A DNA stretch of 64,000 bases from Mobilicoccus caccae (lineage in GTDB: Bacteria > Actinomycetota > Actinomycetes > Actinomycetales > Dermatophilaceae), in assembly GCF_030161635.1 (NCBI RefSeq), contig NZ_BSUO01000001.1:744001-808000 (forward strand), in the 5' to 3' direction. The first letter of the stretch is position 1; the number at the start of each line of letters is the position of its first letter. This document shows positions 19,113 to 27,712 of this stretch, piece after piece. Under the pieces are notes generated by a model. It had not been told where the DNA came from. It saw only the letters and a program-made list of their open reading frames with translations, and did not search any database. The position numbers were made by a program, and so were the translations under genes.

Positions 19113-20021
19113 TCAGGATCGTGCCCCGATGGCCGCGGCGCTCTTGCGGGCGGCGCGGGCCATCATGCGGGTGATGAACCGCACCTCGGCCACCGTCATC
19201 TGCCGCGGGCGCGTCCCCGCGGCCACCGTCGCCACGGCCCGCACGTCGGCGTTGTTGGCGAAGGTCTCCATGAAGTAGTGACGCCCGTGCGCGGCCTCGT
19301 CGCGGGGCAGTGAGCGCAGCCGGTCGACGATGCGCGCGTACACCTCGCGGTGCCCGGCGACGACCTTCTCGGCGGAGGAGGAGATGCGGTTGACGTCCTC
19401 GTCGTCGCGCCAGTAGTGGACGAGGGCCTCGGGCACGCAGGTGATCGCGAACCGGTCGTTGACGCGGATGTAGAACTCCCAGTCCTGGCACGAGCGCAAC
19501 GAGGGGTCGGGAATGCCCACGGCCTCGACGACCTCACGCCGCACCATCACGCACGAGAAGGTGCCGATCAGGTTGCCCTGCAACAACTCCGACAGGCGTC
19601 TCCCCGCGGCGACCGGGCGGCGTCCCGGCTCGATCCGCCCGTCGGGGTAGCGCAGGTCGTACCAGGTGTAGGACATCCCCGCGCTCGGACCGGCCTCGGT
19701 CAACAAGGCGACCTGCTTCTCGATCTTGGTCGGCATCCACAGGTCGTCGGCGTCGAGGAACGCGAGGAACTCCCCACGGCTGGCCTCGATCGCGGTGCGG
19801 CGTGCGGCGTTGCCGCCCTGGTTCGTCTCGTGCGAGAGGACCAGCAGCCGCGGGTCGTCGATGGTGGCGAGGGCCTCGGCGGTGCCGTCGCAGGAGAAGT
19901 CGTCGACGACGACGACCTCGAGGTCTGCCCACGTCTGGTCGAGTGCGCTGCGCACGGCGGCGACGATGGTGTCGGCACGCTTGTAGGCGGGCATGAGCAC
20001 GGAGACGCGCGGGTCGCTCAT
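19113..20021 (-). CDS. GT2-family glycosyltransferase
   Basis: 302 aa. N-terminal GT-A fold: VSVLMPAYKRADTIVAAVRS, LEVVVVDDFSCDGTAEAL, NQGGNAARRTAIEASRGEFLAFLDADD, with the DxD metal site, and CQDWEFYIRVN as the ED-type catalytic region. No membrane helices. It is convergent with the flippase gene (18 bp gap) and divergent from another GT2 gene across an AT-rich spacer. Specificity not predictable. Confidence 0.85.
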   Translation of the reverse strand: MSDPRVSVLMPAYKRADTIVAAVRSALDQTWADLEVVVVDDFSCDGTAEALATIDDPRLLVLSHETNQGGNAARRTAIEASRGEFLAFLDADDLWMPTKIEKQVALLTEAGPSAGMSYTWYDLRYPDGRIEPGRRPVAAGRRLSELLQGNLIGTFSCVMVRREVVEAVGIPDPSLRSCQDWEFYIRVNDRFAITCVPEALVHYWRDDEDVNRISSSAEKVVAGHREVYARIVDRLRSLPRDEAAHGRHYFMETFANNADVRAVATVAAGTRPRQMTVAEVRFITRMMARAARKSAAAIGARS

Positions 20022-20059
20022 GGGTCGCTCCTGGGGTCGCTTGAGAAGGCCCCCGAATT

Positions 20060-20076
20060 ACGTTGAAATTCAACGT
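20060..20076. promoter_or_regulatory. perfect palindrome in an AT-rich divergent spacer
   Basis: ACGTTGAA-A-TTCAACGT, 8-bp perfect arms with a single central base, 39 bp upstream of the minus-strand GT2 start. It sits in an unusually AT-rich stretch (20055-20100) of the 284-bp spacer between two divergent glycosyltransferase genes, so an operator is more likely than a terminator. The rest of the spacer shows nothing clear. Confidence 0.5.
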
Positions 20077-20305
20077 TACTCGTTTTGTGAACCATCCGCA
20101 TCGTGGACAGATGCCTCAAACACTCGTCCAGGAGAGCGCTCGCCGGCGAGCCCGGCGACCCCCGGCTGTAGGCTGACACCGGCCCGATCGGGCCCCCGCC
20201 GCGACGTGTCCACGACGACGTGCACGGATCACGGCATTCCGGCGTCGGCGCCGAATCTCCAGGCACCGCACGCGATCTCCCCGCCCCCGATCCGAAAGGA
20301 CCGGC

Positions 20306-21274
20306 ATGGTCGACCGCCCGCTCGTCAGCATCGTGATCCCCGTGTACCAGTCCGAACGCACCGTGGGTGCGGCCATCAGCAGCGCCCTCACGCAGACGTA
20401 CGACAACGTCGAGGTGGTGGTCTGTCTGGACGGCGCCACGGACCGCAGCGGGCCCATCGTCGACGCCCACGGCGACCTCGTCAGGGTCGTGCGTCAGGAG
20501 AACCAGGGGCTCTCGGCCGCGCGCAACGCCGCGGTCGCCGCCTCCTCCGGTGAGCTCATCGCGTTGTTGGACGCCGACGACGTGCTGCTGCCGCCCCACG
20601 TCGAACGGGCCGTCGACCGCTGGCGGGCGCGACCGGTCGAGAAGGCCTACGTGACGTGCAACGCGTTCACGATGGGCCGCTCCGGCGTCGTCAACCGGCG
20701 CACCGTCCTGCCGCGCAAGGCTCCGGCCGCCGACTCCCACCGGCTGGCGCTGCTGCAGCGCAACATCGTCTCGGTGCTGTCGGTCTACCCCAGGGCGATG
20801 CACGACGAGGTCGGCGGATTCGACACGCAGATGCGGGTGCTGGAGGACTACGACTTCTGGGTGCGGGCGGCCTTCGCCGGCTGGACCACGCTGTACGAGA
20901 CCGAACCGACGGCGCTCTACCGGCGCACCGGCACGAGCCTGTCGGCCCAGCGTGAGCGCATGGCCGAGTACGAGCAGCGTCTGCGCGCCACGGTGCGTGA
21001 GGAGTTCGCCGACCGGTTGACCCCGCAGGAGCGTGAGTACCTGGCGCGCGCCGAGGGGATGGAGACCCACGACATCCACCTCGAGCGCGGAGATGCCGCG
21101 CTGCGTGAGGGGCGCCGCCGGGACGCGGCCCGCGAGTTCGCCGCGGCCTCCGCGCTCGTGCCCTGGGATCGGCCGCTCGCGCTGAAGTCGTCGGCCCTGC
21201 GGTACCTGCCGCCGGCCGGCGCGTTCTACGCCTGGCGCGAGCGCGTCCGCGCGGGGGAGACGGCGCGGTCATGA
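20306..21274 (+). CDS. GT2-family glycosyltransferase
   Basis: 322 aa; AAGGA precedes the ATG. GT-A motifs: VSIVIPVYQSERTVGAAISS, VEVVVCLDGATDRSG, NQGLSAARNAAVAASSGELIALLDADD and LEDYDFWVRAA. The C-terminal 100 residues are helical (DIHLERGDAALREGRRRDAAREFAAAS) and look like a single TPR-like hairpin. The TGA overlaps the ATG of the next glycosyltransferase (ATGA), so the pair is translationally coupled. Confidence 0.85.
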   Translation: MVDRPLVSIVIPVYQSERTVGAAISSALTQTYDNVEVVVCLDGATDRSGPIVDAHGDLVRVVRQENQGLSAARNAAVAASSGELIALLDADDVLLPPHVERAVDRWRARPVEKAYVTCNAFTMGRSGVVNRRTVLPRKAPAADSHRLALLQRNIVSVLSVYPRAMHDEVGGFDTQMRVLEDYDFWVRAAFAGWTTLYETEPTALYRRTGTSLSAQRERMAEYEQRLRATVREEFADRLTPQEREYLARAEGMETHDIHLERGDAALREGRRRDAAREFAAASALVPWDRPLALKSSALRYLPPAGAFYAWRERVRAGETARS

Positions 21275-22331
21275 CGGCACACGCGGACACCCCGGACACC
21301 CATGTCGACCCGCTCGGCTCCTCCCGCGACAAGCGCATCATGAGCACGATGTGGGGCTCCTCGCCGCGGTGGCGACGCCACGTCGACTACTACGTCACCG
21401 ACCGTTTCGGCACCCCCGGTGACCTCCGCCGTCTCTGGGCCCTCGCGAAGGGCAAGGAGGGGGTCATCCTCCTGGGGTCGGTCACCCGCCGGCACCTCTA
21501 CCGCGATCTCGTCTTCGCCGGTCTGCTCAAGGCGTTCCGCGCGCCGAGCGAGCGGCCCCGGGTGCTCATCACCGACGCGACGTGGAAGCCGGAGAGCAAG
21601 GCCCTCGGCCGGCTCACGGGTCTGCCGCCCCGGTGGTTCGCGCTGCCGACGAGGATCGCCGTCAAGCTCGTCGACGGTGTGCACGTCCGCTACGCGGTGC
21701 TGAGTTCGGAAGAGGCCGAGTCGTTTCCGCGCACCTGGGGGTGGACCCCGACCGCGTCGTGTTTACCCCCTTCCCGGCCACGATCGAGCCCGACGTGCCG
21801 ACCTCGACCGGCGACTACCTCTTCGCGGGCGGCAACTCCATGCGTGACTACGCCCTGCTGGCGGAGGCGGTGCGTGGAACCGGCGTGCGGTGTCGGGTGG
21901 CCTCGACGTGGGAGCCGGAGGAGACCTCGGAGGAGATCGAGGTCGGCACCGTCCCCCACGAGGAGTTCGTCGACCTGCTCGCGGGCTGCCGCGCCTCGGT
22001 GGTGCCGCTCGAGCGCACCGTCCGCTCGGCGGGTCAGCAGTCCTACCTCAACGCGATGATGCTCGGGAAGCCGGTCATCGTCACCGAGGCGCCCGGCGTG
22101 CACGACTACATCGAGGACGGGGTGACCGGCGTCGTCGTGCCGCCCGAGGCGGACGCGCTGCGTGCGGCGATCCTCGACGTCATGGACCCGGCCCGCGCCG
22201 AGCACTACGCGCTCATGGGTCGCCGGGCCCGGGAGTGGGTGCTCGCCAACGTCACGCAGGACGTCTACAAGGACGAGGTGCTGCTCGAGGCCATCGGTGT
22301 CCCGCCGGAGGACGAGCCCGCCCGGCCCTGA
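21271..22331 (+). CDS. GT4-like glycosyltransferase, with frame break
   Basis: 353 aa after one base is restored. N-terminal half: HVDYYVTDRFGTPGDLRRLW, GVILLGSVTRRHLY; C-terminal half in the next frame: DRVVFTPFPATIEPDVP, DYLFAGGNSMRDYALLAEAV, CRASVVPLERTVRSAGQQSY, LNAMMLGKPVIVTEAPG and DYIEDGVTGVVVPP, the usual GT-B donor site. The break lies at about 21721-21735, where EESF must run into HLGVDPDRVVF. No long homopolymer is obvious at this break. Start overlaps the upstream GT2 stop. Confidence 0.78.
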
Positions 22332-22464
22332 TCACCTCCGTGGCGCTCGCCGACCGCGTCGAATCCGCGTTTCGCGAAGATCCATACGCAACAAGGAGAT
22401 CCGCGTTGCCGTCGGTTGGGCGTGGCGTGAGGCTGCGATGACGTCGATTCCCTACCGTCGTGGC

Positions 22465-23441
22465 ATGGGTCTGTGGGAGTCGACGGTCGGACGGGTCGAG
22501 CGAGCATCGGGAGGGCAGCGTTTCGGGTACACCGGGCGGGTGCGGAGCCAGGGTCGGGAGGCCGAGCGGGTGGTGCGCGCTGTGCTCAACCCCTCGTGTC
22601 GTCCCGAGGCGGTGCTCGTCCCCACGTACTGGTGGGAGAAGGTCAAGAACTTCGGCGACCTGCTCACCCCTTCCTCCTGCGCGACTTCGGCATCGTGCCG
22701 GTGCTCACCCCGCCCGCCGAGGCCGGTCTGATCGGCGTCGGCTCCCTCATCCAGCACCTGCCGACCGACACGACCGCGACCCTCTGGGGGACGGGCCTCA
22801 TCCACGACGAGCGCGTGGACCTGCCCGGGGCGACGACGCTGGCCCTGCGCGGTGAGATGACGCGCGACCGGCTCGGCTCACCGGCGGTGGAGGCCCTCGG
22901 TGACCCCGGACTGCTCATCGCCGACTCGATCCGGCGGACGGGGGCCTCCCACGACGTCGGTGTGGTCGTCCACTACGTCCACGCCGACGACGAGCACCTG
23001 CGCGCGATGATCGCCCGGTACTCCGGATCGCTGCTGGTCATCGACGTGGCCCAGAGCCCGGAGGCGGTGGCGCGGCAGGTGGCCTCCTGCCGCGCGATCG
23101 TGTCGACGTCGCTGCACGGCGTCATCACCGCGGACTCCCTCGGGGTGCCGGCGACCTGGGTGCGGATGCCGCGGGCGCTCGCCGGCGGGGACTTCAAGTT
23201 CCACGACCACGAGACCGTCGTGCGCCCCCCGCGGGGTCGTGGCGTCGACATCGGCGACGTCGCCTCCCTCGAGGAGCTCGTGGCCGGGGCCGTCGCCGCC
23301 GACGCCGGCGCCGTCCGGCGGGCCAAGGAGGGGCTGCGGGCCACCGCGCGCCGGATTCCCGAGGTCACCGACTCCCGACGCGTCCGGACCTGGCAGGTAC
23401 CGGTCGTCGGCCGTGGCCGCCCGGTGCACCCCTACGTCTGA
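22465..23441 (+). CDS. polysaccharide pyruvyltransferase family protein, with frame break
   Basis: 325 aa after correction. The start ATG 22465 lies 6 bp after a TACCGT hexamer (22453-22458), a leaderless arrangement; an in-frame ATG at 22438 is the alternative. Family hallmarks: YWWEKVKNFGDLLTP, GVGSLIQHLP, WGTGLIHDE, RGEMTRDRLG, LGDPGLLI, VVVHYVHADDEHL and STSLHGVITADSLGVPATW. The frame breaks at CCCC 22667-22670; one more C joins LLTP to FLLRDFG. The family adds ketal-pyruvate to sugars in capsules and secondary cell-wall polymers. The 3' end overlaps the convergent gene by 10 bp. Confidence 0.8.
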
Positions 23442-24361
23442 CTCCGCCGGTCACTCACCGGCGTGCCCGGCCTCCGGGGAGTGTTCCGGACCAGGCCGAC
23501 CAGGCGCCCGCCCAGGGCGACGAGGTCGATGGCCGTCGCCGCGAACTTGTCCGGGTCGCGTCTGACCAGCCCGGCCGCCGTGTTGCGCGCCGCCCATCCC
23601 GTGCCGACGATCACGTGCTTGACGACGAAGGCGCGGCCGTGGAAGGCGCGGTCGGTCTGTGCGGCGACGACGTTGCTGTTGAAGGCACGGCGCAGGATCA
23701 CCCCGGTGGCGAGCCGGGAGGCGGGGGTGGGTTCGGTGACGGCGGCCTCGTCGCACCAGGCCAGCGTCCCGCCCTGATCCAGCACCTCGCGGAAGAAGAA
23801 GTGGTCCTCCCCACCGGCCGTGCCGAGGTGGACGGGGAACCACGGGTCGCCGATGGCGTCGACGGCGGCGCGCGAGATGCAGATGTTCTGCGCGCCGTTG
23901 AGCATCGCGACAGGCCCGGACGGATGACGCCGACGCCCTGCGTAGACGCTGTTGCGCGCGAGCAGCGAGGCGCCCGCGGGGAGTTCGCCCAGGACGGGAC
24001 CGGCCGTGACATCGGCCCCGAACCGGTCGACCCCGGCCATGAGATGGGCGAACCACCCTGGGGTGACCAGCCCGTCGTCGTCCAACATGATCAGGTGACG
24101 CCAGTCCGGGCGCTCGCGGGTGGCCGCGCGGACGAGCTCGTTGCGCACCTCCGAGATGCCCGGGCGGGGCACGGGGACGCAGACGGCGTCGAGTCCGCTG
24201 TCGCGCACCACCTCGGCCGCGCGGGTGCCGGCCTCGTTGTCGCCGACGACGATCAGTACGTCCTGCCCGTCGATCTCGGGCGCGAGGGAGTCCAGCAGCC
24301 GCGCCAGGAGGAGCGGCCGCCGATACGTCGGAATGCCGATGACGACGGCTGCGCGGTTCAT
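23432..24361 (-). CDS. GT2-family glycosyltransferase
   Basis: 309 aa from ATG 24361 with GAGGGG close upstream; a longer frame to 24427 lacks a site. Motifs: AVVIGIPTYRRPLLLARLLDS, DVLIVVGDNEAGTRAAEVV, PGISEVRNELVRAATRERP, HLIMLDDDGLVTPGWFAHL (DDD metal site) and GGEDHFFFREV. The C-terminal segment (AFNSNVVAAQTDRAFH ... VIVGTGWAARNTAAGLV) resembles galactofuranosyl or rhamnosyl transferases of actinobacteria only loosely. It closes the polysaccharide region. Confidence 0.82.
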   Translation of the reverse strand: MNRAAVVIGIPTYRRPLLLARLLDSLAPEIDGQDVLIVVGDNEAGTRAAEVVRDSGLDAVCVPVPRPGISEVRNELVRAATRERPDWRHLIMLDDDGLVTPGWFAHLMAGVDRFGADVTAGPVLGELPAGASLLARNSVYAGRRRHPSGPVAMLNGAQNICISRAAVDAIGDPWFPVHLGTAGGEDHFFFREVLDQGGTLAWCDEAAVTEPTPASRLATGVILRRAFNSNVVAAQTDRAFHGRAFVVKHVIVGTGWAARNTAAGLVRRDPDKFAATAIDLVALGGRLVGLVRNTPRRPGTPVSDRRSQT

Positions 24362-24519
24362 GGTCCCCTCACCTGGCTGACGAACTGCGCTGAGGCACAC
24401 GAGAATCAGGCAGTTGACTCTCGTCAACCGTAGCGGCGCGAGGGGCAGGACCCGGCGAGGCTGAGGTCAGGACTCGGTCAAGGACGCCGCGGTCGGCGGC
24501 GTCGCCGAGTGACGAGTGA

Positions 24520-25953
24520 TCAGTGCGCCGGCCGACCGTCCCATCCCTGCTCGCGGGAGAGGTCGCTGTGGGCGGCGTCGAGGTCGGTGCCGGAGAAGTC
24601 CGGGGCGCCGGGCTCACGTCGGGCGCGTCGCGCCAGCTGGTGGGCGAGGTGGTAGCCGACGATGACGGTCACCGTCCCCAGGGCGATGCCGGAGAGCTGG
24701 AAGCCCTCGCCGATGTGGAGGCTCACGTCACCGACGCCCATGATGATCCCCGCGGCGAGGGGGACCAGGGTGGCGGGGTGGCCGAACAGCACCTTGTGCT
24801 CGACCCAGATCTTCGCGCCGAGCAGGCCGATCATGCCGTAGAGCACGACCGTGATGCCGCCGAGGACGCCGCCGGGGATCGCGGAGACGACGGCCCCGAA
24901 CTTGGGGGAGAAGCCGAACGCGATCGCCGTGAAGGCCGCGACGACGTAGGCCGCCGTCGAGTACACGCGGGTGGCCGCCATGACGCCGATGTTCTCGGCG
25001 TAGGTCGTGGTGGGCGCGCCGCCGACCGAGGTGGCGACGATCGTGGCGATGCCGTCGGCGCCGACGGCGCGGCCCATCATCGGGTCGAGGTCCTCGCCGG
25101 TCATCTCACCCACGGCCTTGACGTGCCCGATGTTCTCGGCCACCAGGGCGACGACGATCGGCAGGGCCACCAGGGCGAATCCCAGCTGGAAGGTCGGCAG
25201 GTGCCAGCCGGGCACGTCCGCGGTCGTCGCGCCGGGGAAGCCGAACCACGGGGCGGCCGCGACCGCGCTCCAGTCGACGCGCAGGTGCGTGGTCACCTCA
25301 CCGGCACCCGTGGGGGAGGTGATGGGGCCACCCACCACGTCGGTCAGCCAGGAGAGGGCGTAGCCGAAGATCACGGCCGCGAAGATCGCGATGCGGGAGA
25401 GGAATCCGCGCGAGGCCACGCTGACGGTGATGACGAACGCCATGACGGCCAGGGCGACCCACTGGTCCTGCGGCCAGTAGGTCCTCGCCACCACGGGCGC
25501 CAGGTTGAAGCCGATGAGCATGATGACGGCGCCGGTGACCGCGGGGGGCATGAGGCGATGCATGAACGTGGCGCCGAGCACGTGGATCGCGATACCGATG
25601 AGCAGGAGCGCCACGCCGATGAACAGCAGCGCCCCGGTCTTGTCCGAGGCGGTGCCACCCTGCGTGGCGATGACGCCCGTCACCCCGACGAAGGACGCGG
25701 AGGAGCCCAGATAGCTCGGTACACGGCCGGCGGTGAGCACGAGGAAGAGCAGGGTCGCGACACCCGACATCATGATGGCCAGTTGCGGCGAGAGCCCCAT
25801 GAGCAGCGGAAACACGAAGGTCGCGCCGAACATGGCGACCACGTGCTGCATGCCGAGGCCGACGGTGCGCCCCCAGGAGAGGCGTTCGGACGGGGAGACG
25901 ACGTCGTCGGGTCCGGCCAGTGCGCCGTCCCGATGCAGGGTCCACAGTTTCAC
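24520..25953 (-). CDS. uraA: NCS2 uracil/xanthine permease (UraA-like)
   Basis: 477 aa from a GTG at 25953, 8 bp after an extended -10 (TGATACCTT); the frame continues upstream, but the family starts near VKLWTLHRDG. About 14 helices. Family marks: SPSERLSWGRTVGLGMQHVVAMFGA, FPLLMGLSPQLAIMMSG, SYLGSSASFVGV, ALPIVVALVAENIGHVKAVG with the QH/ENIGH substrate motif, and GGAPTTTYAENIGVMA. It imports uracil with protons. It reads away from atpC and, with the polysaccharide genes, separates atpC from atpD. Confidence 0.9.
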   Translation of the reverse strand: MKLWTLHRDGALAGPDDVVSPSERLSWGRTVGLGMQHVVAMFGATFVFPLLMGLSPQLAIMMSGVATLLFLVLTAGRVPSYLGSSASFVGVTGVIATQGGTASDKTGALLFIGVALLLIGIAIHVLGATFMHRLMPPAVTGAVIMLIGFNLAPVVARTYWPQDQWVALAVMAFVITVSVASRGFLSRIAIFAAVIFGYALSWLTDVVGGPITSPTGAGEVTTHLRVDWSAVAAAPWFGFPGATTADVPGWHLPTFQLGFALVALPIVVALVAENIGHVKAVGEMTGEDLDPMMGRAVGADGIATIVATSVGGAPTTTYAENIGVMAATRVYSTAAYVVAAFTAIAFGFSPKFGAVVSAIPGGVLGGITVVLYGMIGLLGAKIWVEHKVLFGHPATLVPLAAGIIMGVGDVSLHIGEGFQLSGIALGTVTVIVGYHLAHQLARRARREPGAPDFSGTDLDAAHSDLSREQGWDGRPAH

Positions 25954-26121
25954 GAGCCCCGAAGGTATCACCGCCACGGACCTCCGCCGTGCGCCCCGAG
26001 GGTCGGCACGCGGCATCCGCGTGCGGGGGCCGCCACCGATGCCATGCGGTGTCCCGGCTCCCCGCCCCCGCGTCCGATCTGCGATGGTGGACGCCGTGCC
26101 CGAGAACACGCGCACCTGCGG

Positions 26122-26127
26122 GTAGAC
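26122..26127 (+). promoter_or_regulatory. -10 hexamer for atpC
   Basis: TAGACT lies 35 bp upstream of the atpC GTG and is followed by an untranslated stretch with GAAGGGG as a weak ribosome site (26148-26154). No convincing -35 is visible. It gives atpC a promoter of its own, as its position apart from the atp operon requires. Confidence 0.5.
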
Positions 26128-26162
26128 TCGCGCCAAACCACACCGTCGAAGGGGTCTTCCAA

Positions 26163-26456
26163 GTGGGTCAGCTGCACGTCGAGTTCGTCGCCGCGGACGG
26201 CAAGGTCTGGGAGGGCGAAGCGAACAAGGTCGTCGCCCGGGCGCTGGAGGGCGACATCGGAATCCTCCCCAGGCACCAGCCCCTGCTCACCGTCCTGCGC
26301 GAGGGTGAGGTGCGCATCGACGGCGAGGGTGGCGACCAGACGTTCCACGTCGACGGCGGGTTCCTCTCCGTCGACGACGATCTCGTGACCATCGTGTCGG
26401 AGTCCGTCTCCACTCCCGACTCCCGCTCCAGCGCTCAGTCCGCAGCCCGAAACTGA
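26163..26456 (+). CDS. atpC: ATP synthase F1 subunit epsilon, separated from the atp operon
   Basis: 97 aa, GTG start. GQLHVEFVAADGKVWEGEAN, VVARALEGDIGILPRHQPLL, GEVRIDGEGG and FHVDGGFLSVDDDLVTIV are the complete N-terminal beta-sandwich that binds gamma and the c-ring. The C-terminal alpha-helical hairpin (about 40-50 residues in E. coli) is absent, replaced by a short Ser-rich tail, as in many actinobacterial epsilons. It is followed by DUF2550 after 14 bp, its usual actinobacterial neighbour, which shows that the 3' side of the ancestral atp locus is intact here. Confidence 0.92.
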   Translation: MGQLHVEFVAADGKVWEGEANKVVARALEGDIGILPRHQPLLTVLREGEVRIDGEGGDQTFHVDGGFLSVDDDLVTIVSESVSTPDSRSSAQSAARN

Positions 26457-26470
26457 GTCACGACCCGGCG

Positions 26471-26923
26471 ATGGGACTGTTGGCCGCAGAACTCATCCTG
26501 GCCGGCATCGTCCTCGCCGCGGTGGCCGCGGTCGTGTTCGTCTACGCCCGCCGGCGCCTCATCGCCCACGACAGCGATGTCGTCACCTGCGGCTTCCGAG
26601 CCACGTCCTCCGCGCGGTGGCGTCCGTGTCTGCTGCGCATGTCGACCACGACCCTGCAGATCTACCCGCTGTTCGGATGGACGGCCCTGCCCTCGCACAC
26701 GTGGCGCCGGCGCACGCTCGACCTCGTGTCCACGACGCCGATCGAGGGGGAGGCCAAGCTGGTCGAGATCCTCGATCACGGACGCCGCGCCGTGCGCGTC
26801 TCCACCTCCGGCGTGACCGAGGGCGGATCGCGCATGCAGTTCGACCTCGCCCTCGGACGCTCGCAGTACACGACCCTGCGTTACTGGGTCGAGTCCTCCC
26901 CGCCGACCGCCTGGCCCCTGTAG
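26471..26923 (+). CDS. DUF2550 membrane protein
   Basis: 150 aa. One N-terminal helix (LLAAELILAGIVLAAVAAVVFVYARRR), then a cytoplasmic PH-like beta domain with RWRPCLLRMSTTTLQIYPLFG and TPIEGEAKLVEILDHG. This family follows atpC in many actinobacteria (Rv1312 in M. tuberculosis, from memory). Its role is unknown; conserved linkage suggests a link with the ATP synthase or the membrane. Confidence 0.85.
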   Translation: MGLLAAELILAGIVLAAVAAVVFVYARRRLIAHDSDVVTCGFRATSSARWRPCLLRMSTTTLQIYPLFGWTALPSHTWRRRTLDLVSTTPIEGEAKLVEILDHGRRAVRVSTSGVTEGGSRMQFDLALGRSQYTTLRYWVESSPPTAWPL

Positions 26924-26927
26924 CCCC

Positions 26928-27661
26928 TCAGGCCTTGCCGCGCGAGGATCGGCTCGACTCCTCGCGGCCACCACCGGGCTTCCACAGCACGTCGCCACCG
27001 GCATCGACGTTCGCGACCCGCGCCAGGATGAACAGCAGGTCGGAGAGCCGGTTGAGGTACTTGGCCGTCAGCAGATTGACGCCACCGGGGCGGGCGTGCT
27101 CATCGTGCTCACCCGACCCCTCTGCCTGAGTCGCCTCGGCCGTGGCTGCGGCCTCGTCGCCGCCCTTGTCCTTGCCCCGCTTGCGCGGCTCGGCGGGGGC
27201 GTCGCCGTAGGCACCCACCGCGGCCCAGGTCGAGCGCTCGGCGCGACGCACGATCGTGCAGGCCAGGTGCAGGTAGGCCGAGCCGGGGGTGCCGCCGGGG
27301 AGGATGAACGAGCGCAGCTTCTCGACCTGCTCGTTGTACCGGTCGCAGTCGGCCTCGAGCTCGTCGATCCACTCCGCCTTGACCCGCAGCGGCGGGTACT
27401 GAGCGCTCTCCTCACCCACCACGAGCGGGTTGCACAGGTCGGCCCCGACGTCGAAGAGGTCGTTCTGGATGCGGGTGAGCGTCGCGCGGACGTCGTCGGT
27501 CAACCCCCGCACGCGACGGCGATGCCGATGGCGGCGTTCGCCTCGTTGGAGTCGGCGTAGGCCGCCAGTCTCGGGTCGGTCTTGGACGTGCGGGAGAAGT
27601 CGCCGAGATGGGTGGTTCCGTCGTCGCCGGTTCGGGTGTAGACGCGCGTGATGTTCACCAT
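26928..27661 (-). CDS. pduO: PduO-type ATP:cob(I)alamin adenosyltransferase, with frame break
   Basis: 244 aa after correction. The start ATG 27661 begins VNITRVYTRTGDDGTTHLGD, the ATP-binding N-terminus of PduO enzymes; DPRLAAYADSNEANAAIG follows. The frame breaks in the CCCCC run 27504-27508 and resumes as LTDDVRATLTRIQNDLFDVG, then VEKLRSFILPGGTPGSAYLH and CTIVRRAERS. Near residues 170-200 a charged low-complexity insertion (KDKGGDEAAATAEATQAEG) interrupts the fold before LLTAKYLNRLSDLLFILAR. It makes adenosylcobalamin, the cofactor of the mutase encoded divergently 51 bp away. Confidence 0.88.
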
Positions 27662-27712
27662 GCACCGATCTTGTCAGAGCTCACCGTCCCCGCCGCGGGT
27701 TACCGTCCACCC

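Noticed and set aside
24362-24519. Transposon scar at the end of the polysaccharide region
   Set aside because: No terminal inverted repeats, target duplication or transposase fragment could be seen.
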